From Plasmodium malariae (taxonomy: Eukaryota; Apicomplexa; Aconoidasida; Haemosporida; Plasmodiidae), in assembly GCF_900090045.1 (NCBI RefSeq), contig NC_041786.1, positions 1,482,501-1,546,500 of the forward strand: a stretch of 64,000 nucleotides of DNA. Direction: 5' to 3'. The notes beneath the pieces are model-generated. The model made no database searches. It worked only from the letters and a program-made list of their open reading frames with translations, and was not told where the DNA came from. The number at the start of each line of letters is the position of its first letter. Position 1 is the stretch's first letter. A program made the translations under genes and the position numbers. This document shows, one piece after another, positions 60,828-64,000 of this stretch.

Positions 60828-62858
60828 AATGCAGATGAAGGATCGAGATCTAGAAAAAAAAAAAAAAATGTACGGTCGTTTGATGGGCTTACTCTTGTTA
60901 TGTATTTAAAAAAAAAGAGAACAAGATGAAAACAATGAAAAAAATAAAAAATTTTAAATTAAAAAAAATATATAAAGATTTAAAAGGAAATAAAAAGAAT
61001 TAAGAAAATAAAAATAAACAAAAGAATTAACTTTTGTTAGTAAAAAGCAGTTCAAATAACTTCTTTTTAAAATTTTTTTTACGTAATATTTTTATATATA
61101 TTGTATTTACATAAAAAATATATATATATTTATATATTTGTTTATATACCAATGCAACTATATAATATACGTACTGTTGTTATCATTTTGCAAGGAGTTC
61201 ATTAACAAAAATAAGATTTTTTTTTTTTTTTTTCTTCATATCATCATTTTGCAATGTTGTATTGTTACATTTCTGCTTTTTTTCCATTTTTAATCGTTTT
61301 ATATTTTTACAAAATAATTTTTGATATATTTTTTGTTAAATAGAAATGAAAAAGATTTGGAAGGGGGGGGGACCGTTATCATATTAATATGGTTCTGTTA
61401 AATATTAAGGCGCAAACTTTCTTTTTTTTGCCATGTTAAAAATTAATATAATACCATATAATAAAGTAAAATATAAAATACATAGTTTTTAAGAGTAAGG
61501 CCTTTTTATACTGCTACGTACAATGAGTCAAAATTAGATATAAATAAATTAATCCGTATATTGCATATATATATATATATATATATATATACTTACATAC
61601 TTATGAATTACAATTATACAAATTTTTCCTTTTATGAACTGAATATAACGAATGCATTTTAATTGATTAAACTAAATAAAACTTCCTTTAATTTTTATAT
61701 AACAAATTAAGGTAAAAAAGGGCACTTGAGCTTTTTTAACGGTGTTTAGATATATGTACATATATATGAGCTTATGTACGTATCTTTGTATATATGTTTA
61801 TGTATATACATATGTACGTGCTTAAATGGCAAAAAAGAGGTAATAAGAAATGCGTAAGTTCCACGCAGTGAAAACCAGTGTTGCGTACAGTTTTGAAAAA
61901 GACGACTAAAACAGTACTTCAAAGTATATGCCAACATTTACATACATAAATGTATATAAATGTATATATGTATATATGCGCTTATGTATGTATATGTGCA
62001 TTTATTAATGTATATATGTGTATATGCATTTATTAATGTATATATATATACATAAGCGCATATATACATATATACATTTGTACGTATAAGAGTACAAAAG
62101 CACGATTGACCATTTGGATTTACGTTCTTTTGGTCTGTAAAGTAAAAACATATTACTACATAAATGTAAAATATGCACGCTTTATTTTATCAAAAGAAAA
62201 ACATGAAAACGCGACCTCGAATATGCGTTAACTGCTGTATAATGACCTTTTTACAGTATAAATAAATGAGGTAAAAGGTTTTGATAATTTAAATATGTTA
62301 AGTTCATGCAATGAAAACAATGTGAAGAGAGCTCCGAAAGAAAATTTCGTTCTACGAGCACGCAATCTTCGTAAACGTACTTTTTGAAAAAATGTTTTAA
62401 AAAATATAGCCTTTTTCTTTTTTTTTTTTATTTCTTTTTTCATTTCCATTTATTTTTCTTTTCCTTTTTCTTTTCTTTTCTTTTCCATTCTGATCCTTTC
62501 CTTTCTCTTTTTTTATCTTATATAAAAGGCATAGTATACCGAAAATTTATGATCCAAATAAATGCTAGGAAATTCTTTGAATACCCGCACTCCCAACTTT
62601 GCAAATTTATTTTTAAAAACATTAAGGAGTATTACTTTTTAAAATGTATATTTATGTGTAAAGAAGGCAGAGAGATACAAATTTACTTTCTGTTATATAA
62701 AATTTAATTGTAAGTTTCATTGAAAAAAAAAAAAAAATATGTATACAATGAAATAAAACATGAATTGCAAAATAAGAAGTGGTAATATGATAAAATGGGA
62801 AAATGAAAATGTTCTTGCGTCAAACGGGAAAGAGATGGAAACAAAATTTAATTCGTTT

Positions 62859-62890
<32 letters not shown>

Positions 62891-63089
62891 GAAAATGAAA
62901 ATGAAAGAAAATAAAAGAAAACCATACAAAAAAAAAATTGAAAAAAATGGAATAAAAAAAAAGATAAGTTATATGCTGGAACAAAATTAAGATTAAAACG
63001 AATAAATTTCTATTTGTGTGATAACATTGCTTTTTCTTCTTTTTCACTTTCTCATAAAGTTCCACAAACAAGTATTTGTCTGGGTATAC

Positions 63090-63168
63090 GCAGTTCCGCT
63101 TGCGCATTTTTATATTCTTGTAAAAGCATATTCCTTAATGGCAAAGCATGGTGAACATTTTCTTCCAT
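63090..63168 (-). CDS. Candidate first exon of a minus-strand gene
   Basis: ATG at 63168 opens a frame beginning MEENVHHALPLRNML and continuing LQEYKNAQAEL, with a donor-like GTATAC after 63090 (phase 1). Without splicing the frame ends 12 codons later. The residue composition (Glu, His, Leu, Gln, Ala) differs from the Tyr/Ile/Phe noise of spacer ORFs. A phase-1 acceptor exists at about 62381 (TTTTTTCAAAAAG), where the frame reads RLRRLRARRTKFSFGALFTL and on to a stop near 62228, giving one possible two-exon protein. A different chain would end at about 61790. Family not recognised. Downstream exons are not established, so only the first exon is annotated. Confidence 0.35.
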
Positions 63169-64000
63169 TATTTATAAGTGTATACTTACTCATAGTTGCA
63201 TCTTGTGTGAAAATGTGTATACCCTTTTTATCATTTTTTAAAGTGTGTCACAGTAATTAGCGTTCGATAAATTTAAAAAAGAAAAAAAATGAGAACATCT
63301 TGCTTTTATGAAATGAAAAAATAGGCATGTTCAATTGGTTTTTCTTGTTTTGCTTTTTTCGTTTTTTTCTTGTTTTGCTTTTTTCGTTTTTTTCTTGTTT
63401 TGCTTTTTTCGTTTTTTTCTTGTTTTATTTTTGTTTTTTTCTTGTTTTATTTTTGTTTTTTTCTTGTTTTATTTTTGCATTTTTCCTCTTTTTTTCTAGT
63501 CTATTTTTATTTTTATGTTTTTTGCTCTTATTATAATTATAACAAACACAACGAGAAAAGCAATAATGGGGAAAGAGGAGGAGTGCAAAAAGTACCACTT
63601 TTTGTATAAGTCAGAGATTTGCACACTTTTACAAAATTAAAGTTCATCGTAGGAATAATTTTTTTTGCTATGTTTTTCAATTAAATGTAGATATGGAGGA
63701 AGTTCCATTAATAAAACGGCGACTGTCCAAGTTATGTTTATATGGTTTATCTAAGGAGTTACAGGGAAAAAAAAAAAAAAAATTTATATATAGCTTGCGG
63801 AAAAGAAGTGAACAGTAGTAGGGATACATGTACATTTGTATATACATATATGTAAGTATTTATTTGGTTAATTTCTTTTTTTCTCTTTTTTGTTTTTTTT
63901 TTTTTTTGTCAATATTTACGTAATTTGTAGAGTAGAACGATATGGGTTCGTCTATTTTAAGTGTATACCGCATAAACTCGTGTAAATATATGAGCCTATA
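63169..64000. other. Right-edge spacer
   Basis: Upstream of the candidate gene. Contains a CTTGTTTTGCTTTTTTCG array at about 63340-63480, A16 at 63767-63782 and T17 at 63890-63907. No coding segment recognised up to the window end. Confidence 0.55.
63340..63480. repeat. About 23-bp T-rich minisatellite
   Basis: Three copies of a TTTTTTCTTGTTTTGCTTTT-type unit ending in TCG, then three copies of a related TTTTTTCTTGTTTTATTTTT unit with G. Confidence 0.88.

Larger units (their letters stand above)
59660..63089. other. Region upstream of the SET gene; spacer plus possible exons of another gene
   Basis: 59660-61740 looks purely non-coding: T23 at 59839-59861, the 38-bp repeat at 60285-60445, a 57-base (TA)n at 60768-60824, and a G9 run at 61363-61371. 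Between 61780 and 62620 several minus-strand stretches read like exons: about 61790-61892 (SSFSKLYATLVFTAWNLRIS, acceptor CTGTTTTAG, TAA stop), about 62270-62381 (RLRRLRARRTKFSFGALFTL in one frame, YVYEDCVLVERNFLSEL in another) and about 62530-62608 (KLGVRVFKEFPSIYLDHKFS). None could be joined with certainty, and the plus strand at 62529-62707 is also open. Confidence 0.35.

Noticed and set aside
62384..62707. Plus-strand ORF ending REIQIYFLLYKI
   Set aside because: The first half is poly-pyrimidine Phe/Ser; the second half (from 62529) is open, but no upstream exon or start was found and the minus strand is equally open, so no gene is called.
1..64000. CRISPR arrays, insertion sequences, phage genes, tRNA or rRNA genes
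   Set aside because: None seen. Repeats here are direct tandem micro- and minisatellites without unique spacers, and the genome is eukaryotic.

Overview
This window is nuclear DNA of a malaria parasite (genus Plasmodium). By eye it is extremely AT-rich, with long poly-A/poly-T runs and (TA)n tracts between genes. Coding regions are rich in Asn, Lys and Ser and contain in-frame repeats. Many genes have short AT-rich introns with GT..AG ends. The order V-ATPase G, uL6 (RPL9), FabZ ... DHHC6 ... SET protein is, from memory, the P. falciparum chromosome 13 block around PF3D7_1322100-1323200 in reverse order. Species cannot be fixed by reading alone; the sequence looks like a non-Laverania Plasmodium such as P. 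malariae or P. ovale.

Layout. 1-150: 3' end of V-ATPase subunit G (+). 2242-3551: 60S ribosomal protein uL6/RPL9 (+, 2 exons). 4924-6385: apicoplast FabZ (+, 2 exons). 6652 to about 10731: small-exon minus-strand locus; the 3' exons are convincing, the 5' end is unresolved. 11714-12464: three-exon hypothetical (-). 12789-13250: candidate 55-residue membrane protein (+). 13783-15099: Asn/Ser-rich hypothetical (+). 16177-17961: PLC X-domain-like protein, probably missing a catalytic His (+). 18139-21616: ankyrin-DHHC palmitoyltransferase, DHHC6-like (-, 6 exons). 22997-24487: Lys/Glu-rich hypothetical (-, 3 exons). 27185-32201: 1372-residue hypothetical with a possible C-terminal BRCT (+, 4 exons). 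33451-46048: giant XMAP215/CKAP5-type TOG protein (-, 9 exons, 3380 residues). 49113-59659: SET histone methyltransferase with PHD and AWS modules, the SETvs/SET2 orthologue (-, 5 exons, 3189 residues). 63090-63168: candidate first exon of another minus-strand gene.

Most gene models were assembled by joining ORF pieces at GT..AG sites and requiring that intron phase match at every junction. The RPL9, FabZ, DHHC6, TOG and SET models close exactly with matching phases, as do the two unnamed genes at 22997-24487 and 27185-32201. There are no operons; genes are independent, in mixed orientation, and separated by about 0.2-3 kb of AT-rich spacer. Functions are housekeeping (proton pump, ribosome), apicoplast fatty-acid synthesis, protein S-acylation, microtubule dynamics and chromatin-based gene regulation. 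Introns and spacers carry several perfect or near-perfect minisatellites, and some exons carry DNA-level tandem repeats encoding low-complexity peptide.
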